Below, one piece after another: positions 11,431-23,627 of a DNA stretch of 64,000 nucleotides. A program made the position numbers and the translations under genes. Every line of letters starts with the position of its first letter. Positions within the stretch are counted from its first letter, which is position 1. The DNA comes from Siphonodentalium dalli (Eukaryota > Mollusca > Scaphopoda > Gadilida > Siphonodentaliidae): positions 11,051,287-11,115,286 of the forward strand of contig CP136061.1 of NCBI GenBank assembly GCA_032622095.1, read 5' to 3'. A model generated the notes under the pieces. That model had not been told where the DNA came from. It made no database searches and saw nothing but the letters and a program-made list of their open reading frames with translations.

Positions 11431-11769
11431 ATGTTGGTTGCTAATTGCTAGATATACGACGCGGTATTTTGAAGGTGTTTCAAACTAGGAGATAGAAGTA
11501 TTCTGCCTTTCAAATGGTGATGAATTATAGTAGTTTATTCAAATTTTATGGCATAAATTGTTATTAAAACCGTATATACTATAAAAAATTAATGACTCGA
11601 AAATTAAGTGGGCCTTTAAACAAAGTCACAATTGCATTTAGGCTCATCTCATACTCGTCCATTCAGCGATATTCTACTGCGCAGTTTGTTATAGCCTCCA
11701 GTATTTATTGAGCGTTATACCCCCAACTGTTATAATTTGCCTTTAGCAGGCGTACTCTTGCCTCAGATT

Positions 11770-12620
11770 ATTGAGATATTATGTCACACATAATCACATT
11801 AAATCGCATCGTAACATAGCAATTGTGTGGGCTCCTTGGCGTGAATATGTAATGAGAAATAAGGTCATACGTAATGACATTAAACTCAAGAAAACCCTCG
11901 AAAACAAAACAAAATCACATTTAATGTTTTACGTTATTTCCTTCATAAAAAGAATCTTCGTGATAATGAACCCTCTCGTTACTTTAGAATATAGAATTAA
12001 CCTTAAAATAAAAAAAATCTTTGGAACACAGAACCTTCGGAATAACGAACCTTCGGATTGGTGAACCTTCGGAATAGCGAACATTCAGAGAAATTTCGGA
12101 ATAGTGGACCTTCGGGATAGTGAACCTTCGGAATAGAGCCATGCCCCCCAATATTCATATTATATGCCCAGAGTTCAAAGGTATGGACCCATAAAATTCA
12201 AAACTTGGCCCTTAAAATAATGAACTCCAAATTGGAGCACACACAGAACACCACTTAAGTCAACTGAACCTATGTCATGTCCCAATGCGGGAGGGTCCAT
12301 ATATACCACAACATTCATAGTATATGCCAAGAATTCAAAGGTATGGGCCCACGTAATGACATAAAATCTCAAGAAAACCAGCGAAAACAAAACAAAATCA
12401 CATTTAATGTTCTAAGTTAAGTTATTTCCTCCTGTATCTGTATCGGTGCGCGCGCATGATCAGTTCGGATGTGAGCGCACACTCCATATAAAGAATCTTT
12501 GTGAAAATGAACCCTCTCAAATTAGTCTCAATACTTTAAAATATAGAATTAACCTAAAAATAACAAAAACCTTCGGAATAGAGAACCTTCGGAATAGCGG
12601 ACATTCGGGATAGCAAACCT
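11770..12620. repeat. Duplicated segment plus ACCTTCGGAATAG short repeats
   Basis: A segment containing AACAAAACAAAATCACATTTAATG occurs at about 11900-11930 and again at about 12385-12415. Each copy is followed by clusters of an 18-bp AACCTTCGGAATAGCG motif (about 12020-12135 and 12568-12625), which makes this a local segmental duplication of about 480-bp spacing. Confidence 0.75.
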
Positions 12621-13306
12621 TCATAATAGAAGCATGTCCCCACAATTACACCGGTGACGTAAACACATGTGCCAATCTTAGTTGTACTCTCGTAATTATC
12701 GGTACGATGAAACGGTGACGGAATCTGACGAGGTTTGCCGAATGTACAATCACCCATCGACCATGCGATACAAAAAAACCAAAAGCAATAAACACCACAC
12801 TACGGTGGCGTAATGACAACATTTTCTGATTGGATGATAAGGTGATGCACGGATACTTAGTATGAAATTTAATAGTCTTGCTAATTACACAAAAAATGAT
12901 GTTTATTCCGAACAAACATCCGCCGATATTGAGTGTTGCTACGCTATCAACACACATTGATGTCTTACCGGAAATCACGCTAGGATCTCAGTGAAAGATG
13001 CCGTTATCTGATTGGATAATGCCGATATCTGCCGAAGCGTCAATTGAGGGCAACGGAGTATCAAGTAGATAGATAACTCTGCCTGGAGTTTGGCTACGGT
13101 GCTGCGATGTCTTTATATATCCGATTTCTATGCTGCGATGTATGCAGCTACGATTTTATCCACGTGGTCGATCACATGATAGCAAAATGTTATATCACAT
13201 TCTCCACATTATGCAATTATATACATATATATACATGGCATATGTATTTCAATTTTCTAAACTAACAAATTGAATTTGAAAATTCAAATGAAATTGAATA
13301 TTTTTG
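12621..13306. other. No recognised gene
   Basis: Open frames on the minus strand (12554-12978) are short, overlapping and without recognised motifs. A downstream exon of the repeat-containing ORF at 13307-14530 could lie here, but I could not identify one. Confidence 0.45.
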
Positions 13307-14530
13307 TTATTTTGACATTTTTGTACTTGTCAACTGCACAGCAGCCCTCTTCTCTTTGTCTGCAGACGGCTGATATGTGGTATAGGCCTTGCACTCCCTA
13401 TCGTGCCTTCTCTTTGTCTGCATAGCAGATGGCTGATATGTGGTATAGGCCTTGCACTCCCTAGCAGACGGCTGATATGTGGTATAGGCCTTGCACTCCA
13501 TAGCAGACGGCTGATATGTGGTATAGGCCTTGCACTCCCTAGCAGATGGCTGATATGTGGTATAGGCCTTGCACTCCCTAGCAGATGGCTGATATGTGGT
13601 ATAGGCCTTGCACTCCCTAGCAGACGGCTGATATGTGGTATAGGCCTTGCACTCCCTAGCAGACGGCTGATATGTGGTATAGGCCTTGCACTCCCTAGCA
13701 GACGGCTGATATGTGGTATAGGCCTTGCACTCCCTAGCAGATGGCTGATATGTTGTATAGGCCTTGCACTCCCTAGCAGATGGCTGATATGTTGTATAGG
13801 CCTTGCACTCCCTAGCAGATGGCTGATATGTGGTATAGGCCTTGCACTCCCTATCGTGCATAGCAGACGGCTGATATGTGGTATAGGCCTTGCACTCCCT
13901 AGCAGACGGCTGATATGTGGTATAGGCCTTGCACTCCCTATCGTGCATAGCAGACGGCTGATATGTGGTATAGGCCTTGCACTCCCTAGCAGACGGCTGA
14001 TATGTGGTATAGGCCTTGCACTCCCTATCGTGCATAGCAGACGGCTGATATGTGGTATAGGCCTTGCACTCCCTAGCAGACGGCTGATATGTGGTATAGG
14101 CCTTGCACTCCCTATCGTGCATAGCAGACGGCTGATATGTGGTATAGGCCTTGCACTCCCTAGCAGACGGCTGATATGTGGTATAGGCCTTGCACTCCCT
14201 ATCGTGCATAGCAGACGGCTGATATGTGGTATAGGCCTTGCACTCCCTAGCAGACGGCTGATATGTGGTATAGGCCTTGCACTCCCTATCGTGCATAGCA
14301 GACGGCTGATATGTGGTATAGGCCTTGCACTCCCTAGCAGACGGCTGATATGTGGTATAGGCCTTGCACTCCCTATCGTGCATAGCAGACGGCTGATATG
14401 TGGTATAGGCCTTGCACTCCCTAGCAGACGGCTGATATGTGGTATAGGCCTTGCACTCCCTATCGTGCCACATCTGCACCAATGTGGCCTCGTTTTTGTA
14501 AGTCCAAGAAGTTTGTGAACTTTGCGCCAT
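13307..14530 (-). CDS. Repeat-expanded ORF with Myb/SANT- or MADF-like ends
   Basis: The 407-codon frame starts with an ATG in good context (AAAATGG). The N-terminus includes SWTYKNEATLVQMWHDRE. A 13-residue unit, RECKAYTTYQPSA, then occurs 26 times, seven times preceded by an extra MHD, and the protein ends DKEKRAAVQ plus a short tail. If the repeats are collapsed to one, the order W, E, L-V-Q-M-W-x-D-R-E-C, AYTTY, DKEKRAA resembles the first two helices of Myb/SANT-like/MADF domains (tryptophan, leucine-rich helix, LY-type turn, nK.KR). I infer that the repeat grew inside such a domain. The opposite strand is also open across the array, so an open frame alone is weak proof. The last codons may run into an intron. 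Expression is unknown. Confidence 0.4.
   Translation of the reverse strand: MAQSSQTSWTYKNEATLVQMWHDRECKAYTTYQPSARECKAYTTYQPSAMHDRECKAYTTYQPSARECKAYTTYQPSAMHDRECKAYTTYQPSARECKAYTTYQPSAMHDRECKAYTTYQPSARECKAYTTYQPSAMHDRECKAYTTYQPSARECKAYTTYQPSAMHDRECKAYTTYQPSARECKAYTTYQPSAMHDRECKAYTTYQPSARECKAYTTYQPSAMHDRECKAYTTYQPSARECKAYTTYQPSARECKAYTTYQPSARECKAYTTYQPSARECKAYTTYQPSARECKAYTTYQPSARECKAYTTYQPSARECKAYTTYQPSARECKAYTTYQPSAMECKAYTTYQPSARECKAYTTYQPSAMQTKRRHDRECKAYTTYQPSADKEKRAAVQLTSTKMSK
13360..14468. repeat. 39-bp minisatellite with 87-bp higher-order unit
   Basis: About 26 copies of a 39-bp unit including GGCTGATATGTGGTATAGGC are nearly identical. In the distal (higher-coordinate) part, units alternate with a 9-bp insertion (ATCGTGCAT), giving a 39+48 = 87-bp higher-order repeat in seven copies. 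The proximal half is plain 39-bp units. All lengths are multiples of three, so a reading frame is kept on each strand. Confidence 0.98.
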
Positions 14531-14559
14531 TTTTGAATTTTTTCTTTTCGTGGTATTTA

Positions 14560-16450
14560 CAACATGGCCAGAGGCGTTATTTCGCTAAAATCCGATTCAG
14601 ATTCTCGATTCAGATTACAGATTGGTCCCCGTACGACTTGGTTCGACAAAAGAACAGACCAGAAATTGGCAGAATCAGTAAACGAACAGACCGTAACCTC
14701 AATTTCGTGGTAATCCGATTGGGATTCGGATTCCGATTACGGACTCAAATGTTCGTAATGTAAACAAACCGAGATTTCGCCACCTCAGAGTTTAAAAACA
14801 CAATAAAACATAAGAATCCGTCTCTTGTGTACAAATTATTGCATAATATAAACGATCTATATCAAAGAATTTTAAATGCGGAGACAAATTTTTTTTATTG
14901 AATGTAAACTGGGAGAATATTACTGAAATTAGCCAAATAATAACGCTATTGATAGTAACGCTGGTGAGCACTTCGGTTGATGGCGAAGCAATTGCAAATC
15001 ATTGTTGATTGTCACTTTCATATGTCCATTTCATAATTCCATCCTTAAAATACCGCCCGAACGCATGTCGATTTCGAATTCGGCGGATACGTAACCATTG
15101 ACCGAATTCATATGAACCTGCATGGATATGTCTTCTGCTGTGTTCGTTATTATAATGTTTCTTCTTATTCAAGAAATAGTAGGATTATATGGTATCGATG
15201 GATTATCAGATACACGTATGTACTATCATCTAGTCTTAAAGTTATAGCAATTTCATGTTTAACATGTTTTGTTTCGTTAAATGCAGTCATTTTGCACAAT
15301 AGTCTCTGTATAGACAACAGACACATGTTCTAGGGACGTGGCTAGAAGTTTACTCAAATTTCCGGCCAACTGCACCCCCCCCCATTGAACCAAACATCAA
15401 TCTCACAGGTTCGCAGAATTCAATTTGCTCCCCTTGGAAATATCCAATCTGACAAACACTAAGATTGGAAAATTACCAACTTTTACTGGTTGAAAAAAAT
15501 AAAACAATGACAACAATGCCAACCTATATATATGGTGTCAAATTAATGTCCAACTAATGTTGTGTCATGCATGAAATTTCCGACTGCTGGAATGTACCAA
15601 AGTTTAGTTTAGATATATTTATTTCAAATATATGTCAAATTTAGATAACACATGATATATAACACATATATTTGTTTATACATCCAAAGGAATTGGGGGA
15701 CAAGTACTGACTCACTTAAGGGTACCCCCTCTCCCATATGCTATTACACCGAAAAAATAAATAATTAGTAATGGCAAAGCAACATGACTACCAAAAACAA
15801 GTTGAACATATATACAGATCACTGGACACCCCCTCTCCCGAGTTAGTCATAAGTTTGTATATGTATTTATTTAAAATCGGGTTTGTTTGTTGCGTTTGTT
15901 GGCTTGTACGTATCATTATTTGAAACAGTTAGTCAAAATAATCCTGATTTTCCTCACGTATGAATGACTGCACAGCTTAGCAAATTGTACCAAAGTTCGG
16001 GGTGGGGGTCGAGACACCCAATCAACCCCTGTCGTCACGTCCCTGTTCAACTGACAAGTTTCGTGTGTTCTTCACAACATCTTCGGAATTTGATTCAGGA
16101 GGCCTAGAGCTGTCACGTTTAGATATGCTTGCCATCATCAATAAACACACTTTAACTTGAAAAAAAAGATGCGATTAAGTCGGATTGGCAGCAAATTATG
16201 TGCCGTGTATATACACATAGAAGAAAAGCATGACGTTCACAACAAACATGCACTTTATAAATATAAGTTACAAATGATACTTGTGTCAAATACATGAGTC
16301 ATGTTTGACGCTGGGAGAACATTAAACATAGTTTCGGAGACCACGTGGATTTCAAAATCTGACCTAGAATCGGGAATTAGCCCCGCCCCCGTAATCGGCT
16401 TCGGATTCTCAATCCGGATTTTAGCGAAATTACGACTCTGTTCGACAATG
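14560..16450. repeat. Inverted pair of a ~120-bp segment
   Basis: A segment at about 14566-14640 with ATTTCGCTAAAATCCGATT is repeated inverted at about 16385-16440. The 1.7 kb between is AT-rich and has no recognised gene. The pair could be two dispersed copies or the ends of an old element. No target duplication was found. Confidence 0.5.
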
Positions 16451-16509
16451 GTCATGTGACAGCTTCGATCGCGCGCGTTGCCAAGGTCACGCCACGATTT
16501 TCCTGGTAA

Positions 16510-16990
16510 AAATCAAACAGTGCTTGATCGCTACGTGTACCTTCAGACGACCACGATACAATCGTAAGTGGAAAGATTTCCGTCGTAGGAAGTAACCGGA
16601 ATATGGACTGCGCATGCCCACGTCAAAATCGTAGGTCATAAAGTAATATCAAGCGCTGTTTGATTTTAGATGCGAAATCGTGGCGTATCCTTGGTTACCT
16701 CCACTTGCGACGTAATCGCAGTCGTGTGTACGTAAAAATCGTAGCTGGAAATTACCGTAGGGTAGTCAATCACATGCTTTAGAACAACCTACGATATCAT
16801 AATGTACGCGTGACATCGCAATCGTCTGAACAATTTATCCACGATCTCGTCGGGCCCGATTCCCCCACTTATGATTGTATCGTGGTCGTCTGAAGGTACA
16901 CTATGATTTGGCTACGATATTGTCGTGGGCATGCGCATTGGATTCCCCACATGCGATTTTCCCCACTTACGATTTTAATCGCAGCGTCTG
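16510..16990. repeat. Inverted repeat element with CTACGATT motifs
   Basis: The left part (about 16530-16640: TACCTTCAGACGACCACGAT, TGCGCATGCCCACG) is matched inverted on the right (about 16865-16945: ATCGTGGTCGTCTGAAGGTA, CGTGGGCATGCGCA). Multiple CTACGATT/AATCGTAG words lie between. Part of this family occurs at 8818-9000. Confidence 0.75.
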
Positions 16991-16994
16991 CGGT

Positions 16995-17090
16995 GGCAGT
17001 GTGTATGCAGTGTGGATAAACGGAAGTAATTACATGTAGGAAGTGTGGATAAACGGAAGTAATTAAATGTAAGCAGTGTGGATTAGACCC
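16995..17090. repeat. 33-bp minisatellite, first cluster
   Basis: About two to three copies of the GTGTGGAT-AACGGAAGTAATT unit. A second cluster of five copies lies at 17975-18140. Confidence 0.85.
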
Positions 17091-17974
17091 CGAAGCCACG
17101 ACAACTAATTTTCGCGGCTGGCTCAACCAATTTCGTGGCTGGTTTGCTGGCTAAGCCGACTCAGTCGCGACGTTCGTGGCTGACGAAATATGGCGGCTCA
17201 GCCGACTGAGACGTTACCATTCAGTGTATTTTCGTTTCCGAAATGTTCCTAATCCCCAGTTATAGACCCAGTTTGTTTTAGCATGTGTGGTGAACCCTAG
17301 AATCCCAGAGCACAGTTGTGCTCTTTTGGTGTTGGGCTTTTCCATTATGGCGAAAATAGTTCAAAATACACGAAGGACTGGCATGGATGTACTATGAATA
17401 GTTTCCCATGTAATTGGTATAAGTTACAACTTACATTTGGGACGTATGTCGACTTCCGACTGCTATCACCACTGGTATCTGGCGATATATGCATGCATCA
17501 TTGAATGATGAATCCTGAATCCGATAGTAATGATATAATATTTCAAACTATTTTCTATTCTCTTCTACAGGTTATGTGCATATATATCGACAAATACCAG
17601 CGATGTATGAGAATGAGTCGTGTCGAAATAAACAATTTATATTTTAATCCTTTCAATACTGAATGGATTATCCCATTCAGTTATATGAAAGCATGCGTGC
17701 ATTGTATTAGCCTATTCCACATTGAGAGGTCCAGGTATTCTGATAATATAACAACCATGCCGTCTCCATGTGAATATACCAATATTGGGCAATGCGGTTT
17801 AGTTCTTTGCGATTCACAGTAAAGTTGTGCTTGACATATAAGCCCATGCACGCGGCTCAGCCATTTGAAAATTCCGGCGGCGGAGATTTTTTCATGTGGC
17901 TGGCGTTAGAGATAATATGGCTGGCGGCGGCTTGTGGCCAATATGGCTGGCGGCGGCGGCGTGCGATGACGGCT
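17091..17974. other. No recognised gene
   Basis: Two adjacent plus-strand frames (17316-17504 and 17505-17822) have no recognised motif and no coding-like composition, and a stop separates them. They are not supported as a gene. Confidence 0.45.
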
Positions 17975-18140
17975 TCGGGCTCTAGTGTGGATGAACGGAA
18001 GTAATTAAATGTAGGCAGCGTGGATGAACGGAAGTAATTCAATGTGTATAGACAGCGTGGATGAACGGAAGTAATTAAATGTAGACAGTGTGGATGAACG
18101 GAAGTAATTAAATGTAGGCAGTGTGGATGAACGGAAGTAT
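17975..18140. repeat. 33-bp minisatellite, second cluster
   Basis: Five head-to-tail copies of GTGGATGAACGGAAGTAATT plus an AAATGTAGGCAG spacer, clearly related to the cluster at 16995-17090. Confidence 0.95.
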
Positions 18141-18747
18141 TTATTTATATTTACATACACCTGATATCTCTTCCGATTTCCCCATAGCGTTACGGTAGAC
18201 ACGCCCCCTTATTCAATGCGTTCATAAACCTATGAACGTAACGTGACGTCACTTTCAATGTCCTTCATAGGTTTATGAACACATTGGTCCCGGAAATCAC
18301 CGGGGATTGTCGGACATTACCGACTGCTTGAGTATCTAGTCAGCCAATACGCCAAGGATTTGATAGCAAACAATATGTAATCGAGGTTCACGATTGGATG
18401 CCTAGTGGCATCTAATCGCGAGCACGGGTGGCACGAGATGTTCGATTGACTATCAGAATGTTGGTTATCATATAATCCCATATCCCATAATATGTCAAAT
18501 ATAGCGAATTATCGAAATATGAAATACAACGAAAAAGCGAAATATGAAAATACAGCGAAATAGCACGAAAAATCGAAATAGGAAAATACAGCGAAATAGC
18601 GAAATAGGGCGAAATATAGAGCGAAATATAGAAATAGGAAATTATTTTTATAAACGAAATAATGGAGATATTTGAAAAAAGTGTTTTTGACGAAATAACG
18701 GACATATTTGGAGAAGTGTTTTAAAGAGCGTAAGTATATAAATATAA

Positions 18748-18897
18748 ATAATAAACGGCGGATTCAACGTGGTCATGGGTTTTGACCGCGATAAAAATCA
18801 GCAAACTCCGCATGAATCCCTTCGGGGTTCATGCAGTTTGCTGAATTTTTCTCGCGGTCAAAATCCCATGACCACATTGAAACCGCCGTTTATTTCT
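18748..18897. mobile_element. Hairpin MITE
   Basis: An AATAAACGGCGG-type end, a GTGGTCATGGGTTTTGACCG segment and a CAGCAAACT segment are mirrored in inverted order around a short loop near 18825. The preceding 200 bp (about 18510-18660) holds GCGAAATAG short repeats. Confidence 0.88.
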
Positions 18898-18937
18898 TAT
18901 GTATACACGCTTTCTTAGTTATGTAATTAGAAGCGGT

Positions 18938-19415
18938 GTGTTATTATACAACATAATGTCCGTACGATGGGAGACATGTGCAACATCCTGTCACCAAGCA
19001 GACAATTAAGTTATTATACAACATGTTGTCGGTACGATGGGCGACAACATCCTGTTAAGTTATTATACAACATAATGTCGGTACGATGGGCGACAACATC
19101 CTGTCACCGTGCAGAAAATTAAGTTATTATATACAACATGATGTCGATACGGTGGGCAACAACATCCTGCCACCATGAATAAAACGAAGTTATTATACAA
19201 CATACTGTCGGTAGAGTTGGCGAAAACACCCTGTCACCATGCAGAACACGAAGTTGTTATACAACATAATGTAGGTACGACGGAAGACAACATCCTGTCA
19301 CCATGCAGAAAATTAAGTTATTATACTACATACTGTCGGTATGGTGGGCGACAACACCCTGTCACCATGCAGAAAACGAAGTTATTATACAACACACTGT
19401 CGGTAGAGTGGGTTC
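18938..19415. repeat. ~64-bp tandem repeat, about 7 copies
   Basis: Units contain TTATTATACAACATAATGTC, CGATGGGCGACAACATCCTG and TCACCATGCAGAAAA. The plus-strand frame of 104 codons here is only a translation of the repeat. Confidence 0.94.
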
Positions 19416-19829
19416 CACATTATATAGGCCTACCACATTCCAGCATGATCTATGTTAATACATCATCTCCATTGCATTATGCATGTTAACTTATCATTTT
19501 TCCCCTTGCATGGCCGGCTAGCTGTGCCAGGTATAGTGCGCTGTCACGATCATGCATTCACCGTGTTTCGATATTGTATATATTAGCCAAAGGTTCGGCA
19601 TAATAGAATAGCCTTTAATGCTATATTTAGTATCTAGTAAAGTGTTTACATACTTCATATAGGCTTTCAATCGAGAACAAAAAGCCTACTTTCATCTCTA
19701 TACTTTGTTCACCACCTTCCATGTGAACACATCCTTGAACTTCATTGTGAACACATCATAGAACATGGCTCCATAGACACAGAGCATAGAATTTGGGACA
19801 CTCGGTTGATCATTTAGTATACTCGACGG

Positions 19830-20985
19830 ATAGCTGTGTACACTATAGTATGGTTAGGGCACTCATTAGATGGTTTTAGACACTTAACGGATGGTTTGAG
19901 ACACTAGTCTATAGTTGGTCGGTCTTAGAAACTCCAGAGGAACTGAAACACTCGATCGTTGTGTGGTTTTGGCCTCTCTTTGTGTGAGTTGGAACACTGA
20001 TATATAGGATGGTTTGAGACACCAGACGTGCAGTTTGCGACATCCGTTGGATGGTTTTGGACAGCATATGGGTGGTTTGAGACACTCGGTGTGTGGTTTG
20101 GGACACTAGCTGTGTTGTTGGTACATTCATTTGTGTATCTTGTGACATGCACTCGATGGGTGGTTTGGCCACTGCTTGGTTCGTTTGGGACACTGGAATG
20201 GAGGCTTGGAACACACATATGGTGGTTTAAGACTCTCGGTGGATGGTCTATATGACACTGATTGTGTGGTTTTGGTACTCACTGGATGGCATGGAACACT
20301 TATTGTGTGGATTATAGGACACAATGGGTGGTTGGGACAATACCTGAGTGGTTTGATAGTGTGGAATTCTCATTGTGTGGTTTCAGACACCCGTTGGTCT
20401 GTGACACATGTTGTGTGGATTGGACCACTCATTTGATGCCGTTGGCTGGTTTTGGATACTATGTGTTTGGTTTATGACACCCGTTTTATGGTTTGAAGTA
20501 TTCGTCGGACGGTATGAAACACTTATTGTGTGGATTAAAACGCCCGTTGGGTGGCTTGTGTAATCATTGCATGGTTTGGGACACGACTGGGCCACTCTTT
20601 GGGACGTTAACGTTTGAAACATTCATTCGTTGGGTGGTTTCGGACACGCTTTGTATTTTTTATGACACTAGTCTATTTGGGTAAATATGAATAGTAAGTT
20701 AGGTGGTTTGGCACACTCACTGTATGGCTATATGGTACTCGTTTGTGGTTTTGGACTCTAAGTGTGTAATTTGGAACACTGCCTTGTTGGATGGCTCGGA
20801 ACACTACTTATGCGACCCAAACCACGTAACCTGGGTGTTTAAGGATACTTGTTGTATGGCCTGCGAAACCCACTGGATGGTATGGAACATTCATTGGTTG
20901 TATTTGGGACAACAGTTGGGTGGTTTTGGCATACTCGCTGGTTGTCTTGGGACACCCGTTTGGCTCATGATCTTAACTACGTCGA
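19830..20985. repeat. Degenerate GT-rich ~36-bp tandem array
   Basis: Over 1.1 kb the motif GGTTTGGGACACTC-TTG-GTG recurs about thirty times with substantial drift. Because the period is near a multiple of three and the unit is AT-poor, overlapping open frames appear on both strands. They share the repeated unit and are not genes. Confidence 0.85.
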
Positions 20986-22446
20986 TTGGGTACCCTGAAT
21001 TTCGTCCGATAAGCACGAAGCGGGACTTCGAGATTATGGGTACCCAAGTCGTTTCGAGATCACGAGTATCCCATTGAACGTTTTTTTTAACCAATTCAGC
21101 TTTAGTGGTTGTAAATAGGCATAATAATCACACCACACGCTTTAGCCTCCAATCAAATAATTATATAGTGTTAGTTTTACTGATTACCAGCCCATTTTAT
21201 TAGTGGATTATTATATACTGCGTCAAATAACAACGACGAAATATTCCCGTCGCATGCATGTTCCAAAGTTTGGCAACTCGTATGATCGAGTCTACTGGGA
21301 TAACAAGGACGCAACAACAAACTCGAGGATCATGACCATCCTTTACGCTTTATTTATCGAAACAACTCTGCAGCAACGGGTTCGTGTTTACGTGACAACC
21401 ACAACCCCATCCAACCGTGCCCATGACCCCCTGATGATCTCGTAAATCATGTCGGATGAGTATGACACCACAAAGATATCTTTAAAGTAAAGTGTCCTCT
21501 CAGAGACCTCGCATAAAATACAAAATGTCGTACAAAAATGCTGACTAACCTGGCCTAACTAATATTAATTCAGAAAGATCTTTTGGAGAAAAAACGCATG
21601 TTTTCTCCTCACTTATAACTTGAAAGAACATGTGAATTTATAATAAGTATCAATTGAATGGTAGTACGTGAACATGTTCATAAATTTCCCCGATCAGTTT
21701 TTGGGCGGTAAACTCGATTTTACGAGGTCTTGAATACAGCCGACGATATGGAGCTTTTGAATATTCATGAATTCCATACATGGATTCATGAATATTTAAA
21801 ATTCCACACATGGAATGCTATTCCAGAACTTTTACCTGTAATACTTAAACCCCGGAATGGGGGCTGAATAAATCCAATGTGTTAGTGACTCAGTGATCTC
21901 GCTTGTTACATAGAATATACTATAGAACAGAAAAGCTCACAAATAACTAATTACATACATAGAAAATATATAGGTACCACAGAAGAGTATATCCCACATG
22001 CAAATATTAACTAATTACTTAGAATATATCGGTACATGGGCCGGCACCGAGTGGGGTGGAGGATAGAGGGGTAATAACTGATGGCCTAGAATATATAGGT
22101 ACCAATTAATAACTAATTACATAGAATATTTAGGTACCAGAACGGAGTGGGATGGAGGATAGAGGGGAAATAACTCTATAATGTATAGGTACACATTTAT
22201 TTCAATAAGAAGCAAAATCCTTCTAAAACAGATTGAAATGTTACACTCAGATTTGTGGGATGCAGTAACAATGTAATTTGTGGGATGCAGTAACAATATA
22301 ATTTGTGATAATGCATCAACTTCATTGATAAATCTGACTTTATACATAACATTTATAAGCATAACACAAAGATTTTAAAATAATGAAATATTAGAAATAA
22401 TTTGGCTGTTCTCTTCTGGCCAAACTTGAGTTAAGGAGAAATTAAA
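20986..22446. other. No recognised gene
   Basis: The stretch contains a palindrome around 21748-21825 (AATATTCATGAATTCCATAC and inverse) and repeated TAACTAATTACATAGAATAT with TATAGGTACC words (about 21945-22195). No coding exon was identified. Confidence 0.5.
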
Positions 22447-23146
22447 CAAAATCTCAATTTCAAACTACAGTACCAAAACAACACCTGTTCTATAGTACTA
22501 TAACAACACCTGTTCTATAATACTATAACAACACCTGTTCTATAGTACTATAACAACACATGATCTATAGTACTATAACAACACCTGTTCTATAGTACTA
22601 TAACAACACCTGTTATATAGTACTATAACAACACCCGTTCTATAGTACTATAACAACACCTGTTCGCCCTCACAATATGAGAGATATGTTCCAATTATGT
22701 ACAAAAATTAAAGTGTCAATGACACTCTAGCTCAACTTGGGGAGTCGTTAATTATGCAGTGTATTTTTTTCAAATATTACCTATACAACTTTCCATCAAA
22801 CACCTCAAATAAGTTGTTTTCATATTTTTTAAATAACTTTATTTGATACATAATTAGAAAATATCTCTCTGATATTGTGAGGGTGTTGTTATAGCACTAT
22901 AGAACACATTGGTTTATATAATAGACGATAATGATTTTCTCGGTGTTGTTATAGTACTATAGAACACATTGGTTATAATAGACGATAATGATTTTCTCAG
23001 TGTTGTTATAGTACTATAGAACACATTGGTTATAATAGACGATAATGATTTTCTCGGTGTTGTTATAGTACTATAGAACACATTGGTTATAATCGAGGAT
23101 AATGATTTTCCCCTACAAATTGAAAGTTTGAAATTGAGATTTTTGG
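22447..23146. mobile_element. Foldback element with minisatellite arms
   Basis: The outer ends are AAAATCTCAATTTCAAACT and its inverse. The left arm holds about eight copies of a 25-bp TACTATAACAACACCTGTTC unit. The right arm carries the inverse unit inside four copies of a 57-bp repeat. The centre (about 22680-22880) is AT-rich and includes an apparent pearl-like left end (GTGTCAATGACACT at 22712). The opposed arms mean this can form a large stem. Confidence 0.8.
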
Positions 23147-23236
23147 AATATTCATGAATCTTAAGCATTTTTAAGCATGGCTAGAAAGCTCACTCAATGG
23201 GGAGACACAGATTGAAACATTTCTTATTTGAGTTAA

Positions 23237-23627
23237 CCCTTTACCCAACAGAAGGGCCCTGTGCCAATGCATTCTCTTATATATGCGAGTCGACCATAGG
23301 TCGCCTCGCATATATAAGAGAATGCATTGGCTTAACACATTTAAAATTATAAAATTGTTAAAGAATGTAAGAAAAAATGGTAAAAAGTGTTAAAAAAAGA
23401 TTTTTTTTAGGCCAATGCATTCTCTTATATATGCGAGGCGACCTATGGTCGACTCGCATATATAAGAGAATGCATTGGCACAGGGCTAACTGTAACTATC
23501 ACAATGTGGTCAAGGAGCCGGTTCCAATGATATCCATATTTGTATGGTTCTATTGAGACAGACCGAAGATATTTTAGGCTGTTGAAGCTTTATTTGGCCG
23601 GTTTTGGCCGGTTTGTTGGGTAAAGGG
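23237..23627. mobile_element. piggyBac-type MITE, copy 1
   Basis: The TIR is CCCTTTACCCAACA with its inverse at the other end, flanked on both sides by TTAA (23233-23236, 23628-23631). Inside are two hairpins built from CCAATGCATTCTCTTATATA with ATGCGAG and a CGACC-TAGGTCG core. A TTAA target with a CCCT terminus is the hallmark of the piggyBac superfamily. It has no ORF and is non-autonomous. Confidence 0.92.

Noticed and set aside
13403-14518. Plus-strand 371-codon frame across the 39-bp array (RRLICGIGLALPS repeats)
   Set aside because: It is the reverse reading of the same repeat. Its flanks show no domain similarity, while the minus frame has a good start context and Myb/SANT-like ends.
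16869-17126. 85-codon minus-strand frame with HCLHLITSVYPH repeats
   Set aside because: It derives from the 33-bp minisatellite and neighbouring inverted repeat.
19909-21077. Many overlapping frames of 65-124 codons in the GT-rich region
   Set aside because: They all translate one degenerate ~36-bp repeat in different frames. No start, splice or domain evidence.
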